A stretch of DNA of 64,000 nucleotides from Pectobacterium sp013449375 (GCF_048593165.1 NZ_CP184271.1), one strand, 5' to 3'. Shown: positions 44,225-53,795, counted from the stretch's first letter. A program made the numbers and translations. Notes: generated by a model not told the origin, from the letters alone.

Positions 44225-45883
44225 ATGAGTGAGGCTGAAGCCCGCCCAACCAACTTTATCCGTCAGATTATCGATGAAGATCTGGCGTCCGGTAAGCATG
44301 ACCATATTCAGACGCGTTTCCCGCCGGAGCCGAATGGCTATCTGCATATTGGGCATGCCAAGTCTATTTGCCTGAATTTTGGTATCGCGCGTGACTATCA
44401 GGGGCAATGCAACCTGCGTTTTGACGACACCAACCCGGTAAAAGAAGATATCGAGTACGTTGAGTCGATCAAACGTGACGTCGAGTGGTTGGGCTTTTCA
44501 TGGAGCGGCGACGTTCGCTATTCTTCTGATTACTTCGATCAACTGCATGCGTATGCGGTTGAGCTGATCGGTAAAGGGCTGGCTTACGTTGATGAACTGA
44601 CGCCCGAGCAGATCCGTGAATACCGTGGTACGTTGACGGCACCGGGCAAGAACAGCCCTTACCGCGACCGTACCGTGCAAGAAAACCTGACGCTATTTGA
44701 AAAAATGCGCAACGGCGGGTTTGCGGAAGGTACGGCCTGCCTGCGTGCAAAAATCGATATGGCATCGTCCTTTATCGTGATGCGCGATCCAGTGTTGTAT
44801 CGTATTAAATTTGCCGACCACCACCAGACGGGCAATAAGTGGTGCATCTACCCGATGTATGACTTCACCCACTGCATCTCCGATGCGCTGGAAGGGATCA
44901 CGCATTCACTGTGTACGCTGGAATTCCAGGATAACCGCCGCCTGTACGACTGGGTGTTGGACAACATTACGATTCCTTGCCATCCACGTCAGTACGAATT
45001 CTCTCGCCTCAACCTCGAATACGCGATTATGTCCAAGCGTAAGCTGAATCAGTTGGTGGTGGAAAATGTCGTTGAAGGATGGGACGATCCGCGTATGCCG
45101 ACCATTTCTGGCCTGCGCCGTCGTGGTTATAGCGCAGCTTCTATCCGTGAATTTTGCGTGCGCATCGGCGTGACGAAACAGGATAACAACGTGGAAATGG
45201 CTGCGCTTGAATCCTGTATCCGCGACGATCTGAATGAGAACGCCCCGCGTGCGATGGCGGTGCTGGATCCGGTCAAAGTCGTGATTGAGAATCTGCCAGT
45301 TGAGCACGAAGAATTTGTCGCGATGCCAAACCATCCGAACAAGCCTGAAATGGGATCACGTCAGGTCGCATTTAGCCGTGAGGTTTATATCGATCGCGCA
45401 GATTTCCGCGAAGAAGCCAACAAACAGTACAAGCGTCTGGTGTTGGGTAAAGAGGTTCGTCTGCGTAATGCCTATGTGATCAAAGCCGATCGCATTGAGA
45501 AAGACGAGCAGGGCACAATCACCACGATTTACTGTAGCTATGATGCAGAAACACTGAGCAAAGATCCGGCTGATGGCCGTAAAGTGAAAGGCGTGATTCA
45601 CTGGGTTTCTGCGGCACACGCCGTACCCGCAGAATTCCGTTTGTACGATCGTCTGTTCAGTGTGGCAAACCCTGGCGCGGCAGAGGACTTCCTGTCGACG
45701 ATTAACCCAGACTCACTGAAGATTACGCAAGGTTTTGTCGAAGCGAGCCTGGCGCAAGCAGAAGCAGAGAAAGCGTATCAGTTTGAGCGTGAAGGTTACT
45801 TCTGCGCCGATCGTGTTTACTCCAGTGCAGAGCATCTGGTGTTTAACCGTACGGTTGGGCTGCGCGATACCTGGGTAGGCTAA
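44225..45883 (+). CDS. glnS: Glutaminyl-tRNA synthetase
   Basis: A class Ib aminoacyl-tRNA synthetase charging tRNA-Gln. The 552-residue protein has the HIGH-type motif PPEPNGYLHIGHAKS (about residues 33-47), the KMSKS-type motif IMSKRKLNQL (about 266-275) and the C-terminal anticodon-binding barrels. It lies alone between nagE and the convergent fur gene, as in E. coli. Confidence 0.97.
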   Translation: MSEAEARPTNFIRQIIDEDLASGKHDHIQTRFPPEPNGYLHIGHAKSICLNFGIARDYQGQCNLRFDDTNPVKEDIEYVESIKRDVEWLGFSWSGDVRYSSDYFDQLHAYAVELIGKGLAYVDELTPEQIREYRGTLTAPGKNSPYRDRTVQENLTLFEKMRNGGFAEGTACLRAKIDMASSFIVMRDPVLYRIKFADHHQTGNKWCIYPMYDFTHCISDALEGITHSLCTLEFQDNRRLYDWVLDNITIPCHPRQYEFSRLNLEYAIMSKRKLNQLVVENVVEGWDDPRMPTISGLRRRGYSAASIREFCVRIGVTKQDNNVEMAALESCIRDDLNENAPRAMAVLDPVKVVIENLPVEHEEFVAMPNHPNKPEMGSRQVAFSREVYIDRADFREEANKQYKRLVLGKEVRLRNAYVIKADRIEKDEQGTITTIYCSYDAETLSKDPADGRKVKGVIHWVSAAHAVPAEFRLYDRLFSVANPGAAEDFLSTINPDSLKITQGFVEASLAQAEAEKAYQFEREGYFCADRVYSSAEHLVFNRTVGLRDTWVG

Positions 45884-45906
45884 GGCAGACTGGAAAGAAG
45901 ACAAAA

Positions 45907-45936
45907 ATAAAACCGCCTCGGCGGTTTTATTTTTTT
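45907..45936. terminator. Bidirectional terminator, glnS / fur
   Basis: An 11-bp perfect stem (45907-45917 with 45920-45930; core AACCGCC) with a 2-nt loop, flanked by an A-rich arm and a T-run. It can end both convergent transcripts. Confidence 0.9.
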
Positions 45937-45947
45937 ATGCGGTCGAT

Positions 45948-46397
45948 TTATCGTGTGGAATCGTGCAGGGTTTCATCCTCGCGGCAATCCCCTTCACTGC
46001 AATGCCCGTAGAGATACAAACTGTGGTTGGTCAGTTTAATGCCGTGTCTTTCTGCGATCTCGCGTTGGCGTGCTTCGATAGACTCATCGCGAAATTCAAT
46101 GACTTTGCCACAGTCTAGGCAAATTAAGTGATCGTGATGATGCTGCTGCGTCAGTTCAAAGACGGATTTCCCACCTTCGAAGTTATGACGGGTTACGATG
46201 CCCGCATCATCAAACTGGTTGAGTACGCGATAGACGGTAGCAAGACCAATCTCTTCGCCCATATCAATCAGTCTCTTATATAAATCTTCCGCACTGACGT
46301 GATGACAGACAGGATCCTGTAACACTTCCAGAATTTTCAATCTTGGAAGAGTGACTTTCAGGCCGGCCTTCTTTAATGCGGTATTGTTGTCAGTCAT
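45948..46397 (-). CDS. fur: Ferric uptake regulator Fur
   Basis: Fur is the iron-dependent global repressor. The 149-residue protein has an N-terminal winged helix (LKILEVLQD, VYRVLNQFDDAGIV), the HHHDH cluster (H87-H90) and the structural zinc pair C93/C96 (CLDCGK), as in E. coli. The gene is downstream of fldA on the same strand, a conserved pairing. I could not identify a convincing uof leader frame in the 331-bp gap. Confidence 0.97.
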   Translation of the reverse strand: MTDNNTALKKAGLKVTLPRLKILEVLQDPVCHHVSAEDLYKRLIDMGEEIGLATVYRVLNQFDDAGIVTRHNFEGGKSVFELTQQHHHDHLICLDCGKVIEFRDESIEARQREIAERHGIKLTNHSLYLYGHCSEGDCREDETLHDSTR

Positions 46398-46483
46398 GCG
46401 GGTTTAGTCCTGTTGCTTACTTATCAATGGAGGCTGCCTAGCCTATGACATCGGTCGGCGCAAAAAAATGTAATAGCGTCCCA

Positions 46484-46512
46484 ATTATAGAACCGCACAT
46501 ACAAAATGAAAA
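46484..46512 (-). promoter_or_regulatory. Probable sigma-70 promoter of fur
   Basis: On the minus strand TTTTCA (46512-46507), a 17-bp spacer and a perfect TATAAT (46489-46484), about 87 bp before the fur ATG. The -35 matches 4 of 6. The surrounding 331-bp gap holds no gene. Confidence 0.5.
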
Positions 46513-46695
46513 CAAGGGAATGTTAACAATATTGTCCCCATTCACACTACGGGCATACAACGCAATCCGTTGTTGGTGAATGGAGGAAATGGTGAAGCAC
46601 GTATAAAACCGATGGGATTATTGTACAGGTTTACGGATAGAAGTTAAAAAAATGTGTCAATTATTATGAAAGGTTTTGCCTATCAATGTTGTTTT

Positions 46696-46720
46696 GGCTC
46701 TGATAGGGACTATCAGAGCC
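46696..46720 (-). other. Perfect hairpin after fldA
   Basis: GGCTCTGATAG (46720-46710 on the minus strand) pairs with CTATCAGAGCC around a 3-nt loop, 8 bp after the fldA stop. It is followed by AAAAC, not T, so it is a weak or factor-dependent terminator or an mRNA 3' stabiliser. Confidence 0.6.
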
Positions 46721-46728
46721 AACGTGGC

Positions 46729-47256
46729 TTAGCCAACCAGCTCTTTCAGGCTCAGTTCATCGCTGATCTGTTTGACCCACGCGGTGACGCGCTCGCTGGT
46801 CAGTTCAGGCTGACGGTCTTCATCAATAGCCAGACCGATGAAGTGATTGTCGTCGGCGAGCCCTTTAGAGGCTTCAAAGTAATAGCCCTCAGTTGACCAG
46901 TGGCCGACAATCGTCGCGCCGCGAGGCTCAATAATGTCACGAATGGTGCCCATGGCATCGCAGAAGTATTCCGCATAGTCTTCCTGATCGCCGCAGCCAA
47001 ACAGGGCAACCAGTTTTCCCGTGAAATCAATTTCTTCCAGCGAAGGGAAAAAGTCATCCCAATCGCACTGAGCTTCACCGTAATACCAGGTGGGAATACC
47101 CAGCAGCAGGATATCGAAACTTTCGAGGTCTTCTTTGCTGCTTTTGGCGATGTCATGAACATCAGCAACGTTAGTACCTAACTGTTGTTGGATCGTTTTG
47201 GCGATGTTTTCAGTGTTACCAGTATCACTGCCAAAGAATATTCCGATGAGTGCCAT
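46729..47256 (-). CDS. fldA: Flavodoxin 1
   Basis: FldA is an FMN electron carrier for MetH, IspG/IspH, BioB and anaerobic activating enzymes. The 175-residue protein has the FMN phosphate loop GSDTGNTENIA (about residues 9-19) and the flavin-stacking segments PTWYYGEAQCDWDDF and GCGDQEDYAEYFCDA. I choose ATG 47256 (MALIGIFFGS), the family start; 17 more upstream codons are open but not conserved. Next to fur as in E. coli. Confidence 0.96.
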   Translation of the reverse strand: MALIGIFFGSDTGNTENIAKTIQQQLGTNVADVHDIAKSSKEDLESFDILLLGIPTWYYGEAQCDWDDFFPSLEEIDFTGKLVALFGCGDQEDYAEYFCDAMGTIRDIIEPRGATIVGHWSTEGYYFEASKGLADDNHFIGLAIDEDRQPELTSERVTAWVKQISDELSLKELVG

Positions 47257-48143
47257 GAATTGAATAACCTCTTGATTCCTAATGGTATGGTGTAATGTTT
47301 CACCCACTTATCTGTTAATAATAACAGACACTCACATCAGGAGAAACTCGTATCGGTAAGGAGGCGTAAATCAAAGGCGTATGAAATGTAGAGGGGAGTA
47401 AAAGAAACGAAACGCATCTCTGTCGGCGCTAAATTCCCCATAATGAATGGGGATTATGGTATCGTCTGGGACTAAACGCTCATCTCCTTAATATCTTTCT
47501 GGGTATTTATTTGTAACAGCGTTTCATTTTTTATGAATATTCTTTTTATTTTTATAATTGATTCCGATTGTAATTAAAAGCTGGCTTCTTTTTGTAAGAA
47601 ATAAAAGTCACCTCACTGTACGTTACTCTTCGTGAGAATTAAAATGCATACAAAAGATAATATTTTAATCAAATTGATAGTCTGTAATTTTTCTCGAGAA
47701 TATTTCCAATGAATAGAAATAAGAATTATAATCATTTACTATCTGGCGATAGGAATACAGAATAAAAATATTTATCCTTTTGATATTGAAGAGTAAAGTG
47801 AAAATTCAGCGTAAATTGCCTTGCCTATTGACCGCATGCCGATGCCAACGCACGTGAGGCGTGGTGGTAGCGAGCTTTATGGTAACTCTCTGATTAAAAA
47901 ACTTATATCTATAAAAATAAAGGCATCCATTATCAATATAAAATATTATATTGATAAATATAGCGATAACGCTAAATATTCTCTGTGTTTAGCCGATGAG
48001 TTAGCGTGGTTTTTGAGTTTTCAACTCGGTGAAATGTGAACGCTAGGGAGAAGTGACCTGTTTCATGGTGTGAATTTTCTGATTCATATCGGTTGATTAG
48101 CGATAAAAATCTTTTTAACCATTTTCCTGATTTGGAGTGAGCT
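47257..48143. other. Long AT-rich gap fldA / chemoreceptor gene
   Basis: About 887 bp without a supported gene, strongly AT-rich from about 47490 to 47980. It separates divergent fldA and the chemoreceptor gene. A 72-codon open frame at 47821-48039 has no recognisable similarity and contains the sigma-28-type promoter, so I do not call it. In E. coli fldA is followed directly by ybfE, so this gap and the chemoreceptor gene together look like an insertion. Confidence 0.6.
47973..47999 (+). promoter_or_regulatory. Sigma-28 (FliA) promoter of the chemoreceptor gene
   Basis: TAAATATT (47973-47980), exactly 11 bases, then GCCGATGA (47992-47999). The FliA consensus is TAAAGTTT-N11-GCCGATAA, so 13 of 16 positions match, including TAAA and GCCGAT. 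It lies 145 bp upstream of the chemoreceptor ATG and would put it in the flagellar class 3 regulon. Confidence 0.7.
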
Positions 48144-49811
48144 ATGAGACTTATAAAAAATATTGCCATCAGAACCGCTATGCTATGGGTGCTGGGCATT
48201 TTTTGTGTCCTTTGGGGTGGTGTATCGATATATACCATGTTCTCTTTTAAAGAGATGACGACGACCTCGAAAACCAGCACCTTGCTGGTTCAGAATATGA
48301 ATTTTATCAACCAGGGCAACGATCAATACTTCCGTATGGTAACTCGTCTGGCGCGTGCCGTTGACGCTCGCCGCAGCGGTGATAATGCCACTGCAGATAA
48401 AGAGCAGGCTTCTGCACTTGTCGCGCTGGATAAACTGAAGTCTGATTTGGTGGCGTTTAATGCTATCGATCATGCGGGTCTGGATGCGGCGCTGGTACAG
48501 GCAGTCAGTCGTGACTGGAACAATCTGGTTACTCAGGGGGTTGAGCCGCTTTACCAAAAGGCTGTTGCCAACGCACTGGATGATTACCAAAATCAGGCCA
48601 AGAACGTTGTGCCGCCATTGAGTCGCCAATTTGGTGCATCTTTATCCGCATTCAGTAACGCCAGCGCAGAGAAATTCGATGCGGCGGGCGTTCGTTTTGA
48701 ACAAATCACTACGATTGGACAGAACATCTTGCTGAGCGGATTGGTTATCGGTCTGATCATGCTGTTCCTGACTGACCGTTATTTGGTGGTGTGTTTGGTT
48801 CGTCCGTTAAATGATCTTCGCTATCACTTTAGCGTGATTGCTTCCGGCCATCTGGGCAAGCCAATTCTGGACTTCGGCAATAACTGTGTCGGTCGTCTGT
48901 TCCCACTGCTGCGTGAAATGCAGGGGAGTTTGGCCAGCACGGTTAGCACGATCAGAAATAGCACGGATTCCATCTATCAGGGGGCTTCTGAAATTGCTGC
49001 GGGCAACAACGATCTGTCTTCACGTACTGAAGAGCAAGCTTCCGCGCTGGAAGAAACCGCGGCAAGCATGGAGCAACTGACGGCGACGGTGAAACAGAAC
49101 GCTGAAAACGCCAACCACGCTAGCCAACTGGCGTTGCAAGCTTCGACAACGGCGAAGAAGGGCGGCGAGATCGTTGAGAGCGTGGTGAAAACCATGGCGG
49201 AAATCTCTGGCAGTTCGAGAAAAATTGCAGAAATCACCACCGTGATTAATGGCATCGCTTTCCAGACCAACATTCTGGCGTTGAACGCGGCAGTAGAAGC
49301 CGCGCGTGCGGGTGAACAAGGGCGTGGATTCGCGGTGGTGGCCGGAGAAGTACGTAGTCTGGCACAGCGCAGTGCGCAGGCAGCGAAAGAGATCGAAGGG
49401 CTGATTTCTGAGTCTGTTCGCTGTGTCGATACAGGTTCCAACCTGGTTAGCGATGCTGGTGACACCATGCAGGATATCGTTCGTGCGGTGACTAACGTGA
49501 CGGATATTATGGGTGAGATTGCGTCGGCATCGGAAGAACAAAGCAAAGGGATTGCACAGGTTGGTCAGGCCGTAGCGGAAATGGACAGCGTAACGCAGCA
49601 AAACGCCGCGTTGGTTGAACAGGCCTCGTCAGCAGCCTTGTCACTGGAAGAGCAGGCGGCGCTGTTGAACCAAACTGTATCGCTGTTCCAACTGTCTGAT
49701 ACGCAGTCAGGACTGCAAGTGGCGGCAAAACCGGTGCAGAAAACGCCGGCGATTGCCCCGCGTGCAAGCAAAGCGCTACCGCCCAGTAACGACAACTGGG
49801 AAAAGTTCTAA
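48144..49811 (+). CDS. Methyl-accepting chemotaxis protein
   Basis: A 555-residue transmembrane chemoreceptor: TM1 at about residues 10-30, a helical periplasmic ligand domain to about 190, TM2 (ILLSGLVIGLIMLFLTDRYL), a HAMP segment and a cytoplasmic signalling hairpin with the highly conserved tip INGIAFQTNILALNAAVEAA. Methylation-type Glu/Gln pairs (TEEQASALEETAASMEQL) are present, and the protein ends NWEKF, a CheR/CheB-tethering pentapeptide like the NWETF of Tsr. The ligand is not predictable. A sigma-28-type promoter lies upstream. E. coli has no chemoreceptor gene here. Confidence 0.95.
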   Translation: MRLIKNIAIRTAMLWVLGIFCVLWGGVSIYTMFSFKEMTTTSKTSTLLVQNMNFINQGNDQYFRMVTRLARAVDARRSGDNATADKEQASALVALDKLKSDLVAFNAIDHAGLDAALVQAVSRDWNNLVTQGVEPLYQKAVANALDDYQNQAKNVVPPLSRQFGASLSAFSNASAEKFDAAGVRFEQITTIGQNILLSGLVIGLIMLFLTDRYLVVCLVRPLNDLRYHFSVIASGHLGKPILDFGNNCVGRLFPLLREMQGSLASTVSTIRNSTDSIYQGASEIAAGNNDLSSRTEEQASALEETAASMEQLTATVKQNAENANHASQLALQASTTAKKGGEIVESVVKTMAEISGSSRKIAEITTVINGIAFQTNILALNAAVEAARAGEQGRGFAVVAGEVRSLAQRSAQAAKEIEGLISESVRCVDTGSNLVSDAGDTMQDIVRAVTNVTDIMGEIASASEEQSKGIAQVGQAVAEMDSVTQQNAALVEQASSAALSLEEQAALLNQTVSLFQLSDTQSGLQVAAKPVQKTPAIAPRASKALPPSNDNWEKF

Positions 49812-49910
49812 GCGTCGTTTTAATCTGAGATAGCGTGTGTAATCTTGGGTGAATGTTCAGGCGGCGTCAGAAATGGCGCCGCACAAGATGTGAATATCGT
49901 ATTACGTCAA

Positions 49911-50192
49911 TCAGGACTGTTGTTCTGCCAGTTGTGCCAGCAGCATTTCTTCAATCAATTCACTGCGGCTGATATTCCGCGCTTCAGCAAGGCGGTTCAG
50001 GATATCAACGGCATCGCTGTTAATCTTTAATTCAACACGACGCAAGCCACGAACTTTATCGCGACGTAGCTGATTACGCTTGTTAATTCTTAGTTGTTCG
50101 TCACGCGAGAGCGGGTTGGTCTTGGGGCGGCCCGGACGACGCTCATCTGCGAACAGATCCAGGGTGGTGCGATCCGTTTGTTCTTTTGCCAT
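49911..50192 (-). CDS. ybfE: LexA-regulated protein YbfE
   Basis: A 93-residue basic protein with an AT-hook-like GRPKTNP and a ribbon-helix-helix-like C-terminal half (RRVELKINSDAVDILNRLAEARNISRSELIEEML). It matches E. coli YbfE, a small SOS-regulated protein of unknown function. Fold and charge suggest DNA binding; that is inference. A degenerate LexA box lies about 50 bp upstream. It follows ybfF on the same strand. Confidence 0.9.
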   Translation of the reverse strand: MAKEQTDRTTLDLFADERRPGRPKTNPLSRDEQLRINKRNQLRRDKVRGLRRVELKINSDAVDILNRLAEARNISRSELIEEMLLAQLAEQQS

Positions 50193-50238
50193 AAGTAATG
50201 ATACTGCAAGGTATTCGGACCAAAATACACGGTGCTGC

Positions 50239-50254
50239 CCGTCTTGTTCTACAG
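50239..50254 (-). promoter_or_regulatory. Degenerate LexA box before ybfE, candidate
   Basis: On the minus strand CTGT-AGAACAAG-ACGG: CTGT-N8-ACAG with one mismatch, 47 bp before the ybfE ATG. The E. coli ybfE operator is also imperfect as I recall it. Confidence 0.4.
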
Positions 50255-50483
50255 ATAAAAGCGATGCCGACTCTCACCCTGCAACAAAGGTCGCCAGGAT
50301 GCGGTTTGTTATCTGTGAAACATGTCGGGAAGTGATGCGTGCATTTTGATGAAGTGGTTACAATGCTTGTGGCTTAATCAGCCGTCCCTCTACTGCAAGT
50401 GCCATCATACCCTAGCCGCACTGGCGGCGACAACGGTTAACTATCGCCGTTATCATGAATCCGCCAGTGTCCGTGTCGTCTGG

Positions 50484-51251
50484 TTAATTCGCGTCCAGAA
50501 AACGGTGGATAGCGCGCAAAACCGCATCGGGCTTTTCTGAGTGAACCCAGTGGCCTGCTCCGCTGACCACATGTGCACGCGCTGCCGGGAATTGACGCAA
50601 TAACGAATCGCGATAGCGATCGTCCAGATAAGGGGAATCGCCGCCGCGAATGAACAGGATTGGCCCTTGCCAGGCCGGAATCTCTTGCCAGCCAACGATG
50701 TTTTCGTACTCATCCCACAACACCGGTACGTTAAAACGCCACTCTCCTTGTTGGAAGGATTTCAGCAAAAACTGAATCACGCCTTCTTCCTTTATATGCT
50801 GACGCATTAATACGGTGGCTTCCGTGCGTGAAGTCAGACCCGCTTCCGTTACGGCACGCAGCGCGGCAAAAATGGTGTCGTGGCGGCGCACCTGATAATC
50901 CACCGGGGCGATATCAATGGCGACTAGCTTGTCCAAACGTTCGGGAATGAGCGCGCTGAGCGCCATGGCGACTTTTCCGCCCATTGAATGCCCAATAACG
51001 ATGGCACGTTCGATGTTCAGTTCATCCAGTAATGCCAGCACATCCTGCGCCATCGCGGGGTAATTCATCTGCGGCGAACGCGGCGACAAACCATGATTGC
51101 GTAAATCGATTTGCAGGATGTCGTGCGTGTTTTGCAAATCCCGACCTAATACGCCAAGGTTATCCAGCGTGCCAAACAGGCCATGAATCAGGACGATAGG
51201 GAGTTTATCTGTGGGCTGGTGCGCATAAAGCCTACGATGATTCAATTTCAT
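50484..51251 (-). CDS. ybfF: Esterase YbfF (alpha/beta hydrolase)
   Basis: A 255-residue alpha/beta-hydrolase with the oxyanion segment VLIHGLFGTLDNLG, nucleophile elbow GHSMGG (Ser), the acid residue region RGGDSPYLDD and the catalytic histidine in GAGHWVHSEKP. This matches E. coli YbfF, an esterase active on short acyl esters and acyl-CoA in vitro. I choose ATG 51251 (MKLNHRR), which matches E. coli; an ATG four codons earlier is possible and neither has a strong ribosome-binding site. Divergent from seqA, as in E. coli. Confidence 0.92.
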   Translation of the reverse strand: MKLNHRRLYAHQPTDKLPIVLIHGLFGTLDNLGVLGRDLQNTHDILQIDLRNHGLSPRSPQMNYPAMAQDVLALLDELNIERAIVIGHSMGGKVAMALSALIPERLDKLVAIDIAPVDYQVRRHDTIFAALRAVTEAGLTSRTEATVLMRQHIKEEGVIQFLLKSFQQGEWRFNVPVLWDEYENIVGWQEIPAWQGPILFIRGGDSPYLDDRYRDSLLRQFPAARAHVVSGAGHWVHSEKPDAVLRAIHRFLDAN

Positions 51252-51511
51252 GGTGAAGTTCATTCAGGGAAACATGGGCTTAGGGTATCATGACTTTAGA
51301 ATGAATGTTGTCACTGAAGGGGCAGCAAGGAATGAAAGACATTGGGGCATCGTCTGACTTTTGATATTGTCCCATTATGCCGCTGTTCGATAATGTTTGA
51401 ACGCCTGTATAATCCTTTTGATTTGAGTCATCTACCCATCGATGTCGGGTTACAGAAGGGAAACGTCTCTGTAATTTGCACAATTATGGGTAAAAACAGC
51501 ACTGGATAAAG

Positions 51512-52054
51512 ATGAAAACTATTGAAGTCGACGAAGAGCTTTATCGTTATATTGCCAGCCATACACAGCATATCGGTGAGAGCGCATCGGATATTTTACG
51601 GCGCATGCTGAAATTTACTGCTGGGCAGCAGCCTGTGACTATGCCTGCGGTAGAGGCGGGTGCAACAACGGCGGCGTCTCAGCCTGCCGCTGCATCGAGC
51701 CCGCGCGATCGGGTACGAACCCTGCGTGAGCTGCTGTTGTCAGATGAATACGCTGAACAGAATAAGGCCATCAATCGCTTTATGTTGGTTCTGTCCACGC
51801 TGTATACCTTATCGCCGCAGGAGTTTGCTGCTGCGACAGAATCGCTTCATGGCCGCACGCGGGTCTATTTTGCGGGTGACCAACAAACGTTGCTTCAGCA
51901 TGGCACACACACAAAGCCCAAACATATTCCGGGTACGCCATACTGGGTGATTACCAACACGAATACCGGTCGTAAACGCAGCATGATTGAGCACATCATG
52001 CTGATGATGCAGTTCCCAACGGAACTGACAGAGAAAGTGTGCGGAACCATCTAA
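51512..52054 (+). CDS. seqA: Negative regulator of replication initiation SeqA
   Basis: SeqA binds hemimethylated GATC sites and sequesters oriC after initiation. The 180-residue protein has the N-terminal multimerisation domain (MKTIEVDEELYRYIASHTQHIGESASDILRRML), a low-complexity Ala/Pro linker (about 40-70) and the C-terminal GATC-binding domain (YFAGDQQTLLQHGTHTKPKHIPGTPYWV, then NTNTGRKRSMI). Length and order (ybfF-seqA-pgm) match E. coli. Confidence 0.96.
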   Translation: MKTIEVDEELYRYIASHTQHIGESASDILRRMLKFTAGQQPVTMPAVEAGATTAASQPAAASSPRDRVRTLRELLLSDEYAEQNKAINRFMLVLSTLYTLSPQEFAAATESLHGRTRVYFAGDQQTLLQHGTHTKPKHIPGTPYWVITNTNTGRKRSMIEHIMLMMQFPTELTEKVCGTI

Positions 52055-52114
52055 TTATTTATCTATAAACTATATCAACCACTTATCTAACTACAGCGTT
52101 AGGGAGAAGCGCCA

Positions 52115-53758
52115 ATGGCTAATCACCCAAGGGCCGGACAGCCTGCCCGGCAGAGCGATTTGATTAATGTGGCACAGTTAACGTCACAATATTATGTGCT
52201 GCGCCCGGAAGTCGGCAACACAGCGCACGCGGTGAAATTCGGTACATCTGGCCATCGCGGTAGCGCGGGGCGTCATAGCTTTAATGAACCGCACATTCTG
52301 GCGATTGCACAGGCGATTGCAGAAGAGCGTAAAAAGCAAGGCATCAGCGGCCCGTGCTATGTCGGTAAAGATACTCACGCGCTCTCCGAGCCGGCGTTTA
52401 TCTCCGTGCTTGAGGTGCTGGCTGCCAACGGCGTGGATGTGATCGTTCAGTTGGATAATGGTTTTACGCCAACGCCTGCGGTGTCTAACGCGATTCTAGT
52501 TCACAATCGTCAGGGTGGTGCGCTGGCGGACGGTATTGTGATCACGCCGTCCCACAACCCGCCGGAAGATGGCGGGATCAAATATAATCCGCCGAACGGT
52601 GGCCCAGCAGATACCAATCTTACCAGCGTGATTGAGAAGCGTGCTAACGCTCTGCTGGCGGATGAACTGCGTGACGTGAAGCGTATTACGCTGGATCAGG
52701 CGTGGAAAAGCGGACATGTCCACGCGCAGGATCTGGTTCAGCCGTATGTAGAAGGGCTGGCTAGCGTGGTGGATATGGCGGCGATTCAACGCGCGGGTCT
52801 GAAACTGGGTGTCGATCCACTGGGTGGTTCTGGCATTGCCTACTGGCAGCGTATCGCCGAGCACTACAAGCTGGATTTGACGCTGGTGAACGATGCCGTC
52901 GATCAGACATTCCGCTTTATGTCGCTGGATCACGACGGCGTGATTCGTATGGACTGCTCGTCAGAATTCGCCATGGCTGGGCTGCTGGCGCTGCGCGATA
53001 AATTCGATTTGGCGTTTGCCAACGATCCTGACTATGACCGCCACGGTATCGTCACGCCTTCTGGGTTGATGAACCCGAACCACTATCTGGCGGTAGCGAT
53101 CAACTATCTGTTCCAGCATCGTCCACAGTGGGGACAGTCTGTTGCTGTCGGTAAAACGTTGGTATCCAGTGCGATGATCGACCGCGTGGTGGCAGATTTG
53201 GGCCGCAAGCTGGTAGAAGTTCCGGTTGGCTTCAAATGGTTCGTTGACGGCCTGTATGACGGCAGCTTTGGCTTCGGCGGTGAAGAGAGTGCGGGGGCGT
53301 CTTTCCTGCGCTTTGATGGCACGCCGTGGTCGACGGACAAAGACGGGATCATCCTGTGTCTGCTGGCGGCAGAAATTACGGCCGTGACGGGTAAGAACCC
53401 ACAGCAGCACTATGATGAGCTGGCACAGCGCTTTGGCGCACCGAGCTACAACCGTATTCAGGCCTCTGCGACACATGCACAGAAAGCGGTGCTGTCTAAG
53501 CTGTCGCCTGAGCAAGTATCGGCCAGCACACTGGCAGGCGATCCGATTACTGCACGCCTGACTGCGGCACCAGGTAACGGGGCATCGATTGGCGGCCTGA
53601 AAGTGATGACGGAGAACGGCTGGTTTGCTGCGCGTCCTTCCGGCACCGAAGAAGCCTACAAAATCTACTGTGAAAGTTTCCTCGGGGTGGAACACCGCGA
53701 GCTAATCGAGAAAGAAGCGGTAGAAATTGTCAGTGCGGTACTCGCAACGGCTAAATAA
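52115..53758 (+). CDS. pgm: Phosphoglucomutase
   Basis: Pgm interconverts glucose-1-P and glucose-6-P, supplying UDP-glucose for envelope glycans. The 547-residue enzyme has FGTSGHRG near residue 42, the phosphoserine S146 in ITPSHNPPEDGG, the metal-binding loop NDPDYDRHG, the sugar loop GGEESAGAS and the phosphate loop RPSGTEE. It follows seqA by 60 bp in a conserved operon. A 20-bp perfect palindrome (AGGCGCTGCA/TGCAGCGCCT) without a T-run lies just after the stop. Confidence 0.97.
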   Translation: MANHPRAGQPARQSDLINVAQLTSQYYVLRPEVGNTAHAVKFGTSGHRGSAGRHSFNEPHILAIAQAIAEERKKQGISGPCYVGKDTHALSEPAFISVLEVLAANGVDVIVQLDNGFTPTPAVSNAILVHNRQGGALADGIVITPSHNPPEDGGIKYNPPNGGPADTNLTSVIEKRANALLADELRDVKRITLDQAWKSGHVHAQDLVQPYVEGLASVVDMAAIQRAGLKLGVDPLGGSGIAYWQRIAEHYKLDLTLVNDAVDQTFRFMSLDHDGVIRMDCSSEFAMAGLLALRDKFDLAFANDPDYDRHGIVTPSGLMNPNHYLAVAINYLFQHRPQWGQSVAVGKTLVSSAMIDRVVADLGRKLVEVPVGFKWFVDGLYDGSFGFGGEESAGASFLRFDGTPWSTDKDGIILCLLAAEITAVTGKNPQQHYDELAQRFGAPSYNRIQASATHAQKAVLSKLSPEQVSASTLAGDPITARLTAAPGNGASIGGLKVMTENGWFAARPSGTEEAYKIYCESFLGVEHRELIEKEAVEIVSAVLATAK

Positions 53759-53764
53759 GTGAAA

Positions 53765-53784
53765 AGGCGCTGCATGCAGCGCCT
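53765..53784. other. Perfect 20-bp palindrome after pgm
   Basis: AGGCGCTGCATGCAGCGCCT is self-complementary over its full length and starts 6 bp after the pgm stop. No T-run follows, so it is not a canonical terminator; a hairpin would have a tight or melted loop. Confidence 0.6.
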
Positions 53785-53795
53785 AAGACGATTAA

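Noticed and set aside
46398..46510. uof leader peptide upstream of fur
   Set aside because: Short frames exist, but none has a clear ribosome-binding site, overlap with fur, or similarity that I can recall.
47821..48039. 72-codon open frame in the AT-rich gap
   Set aside because: No recognisable similarity, Ile/Lys-rich composition from AT-rich DNA, and it contains the sigma-28-type promoter.
52961..53695. 244-codon open frame antisense to pgm
   Set aside because: Shadow of the highly conserved pgm gene; arginine- and cysteine-rich translation typical of antisense frames.
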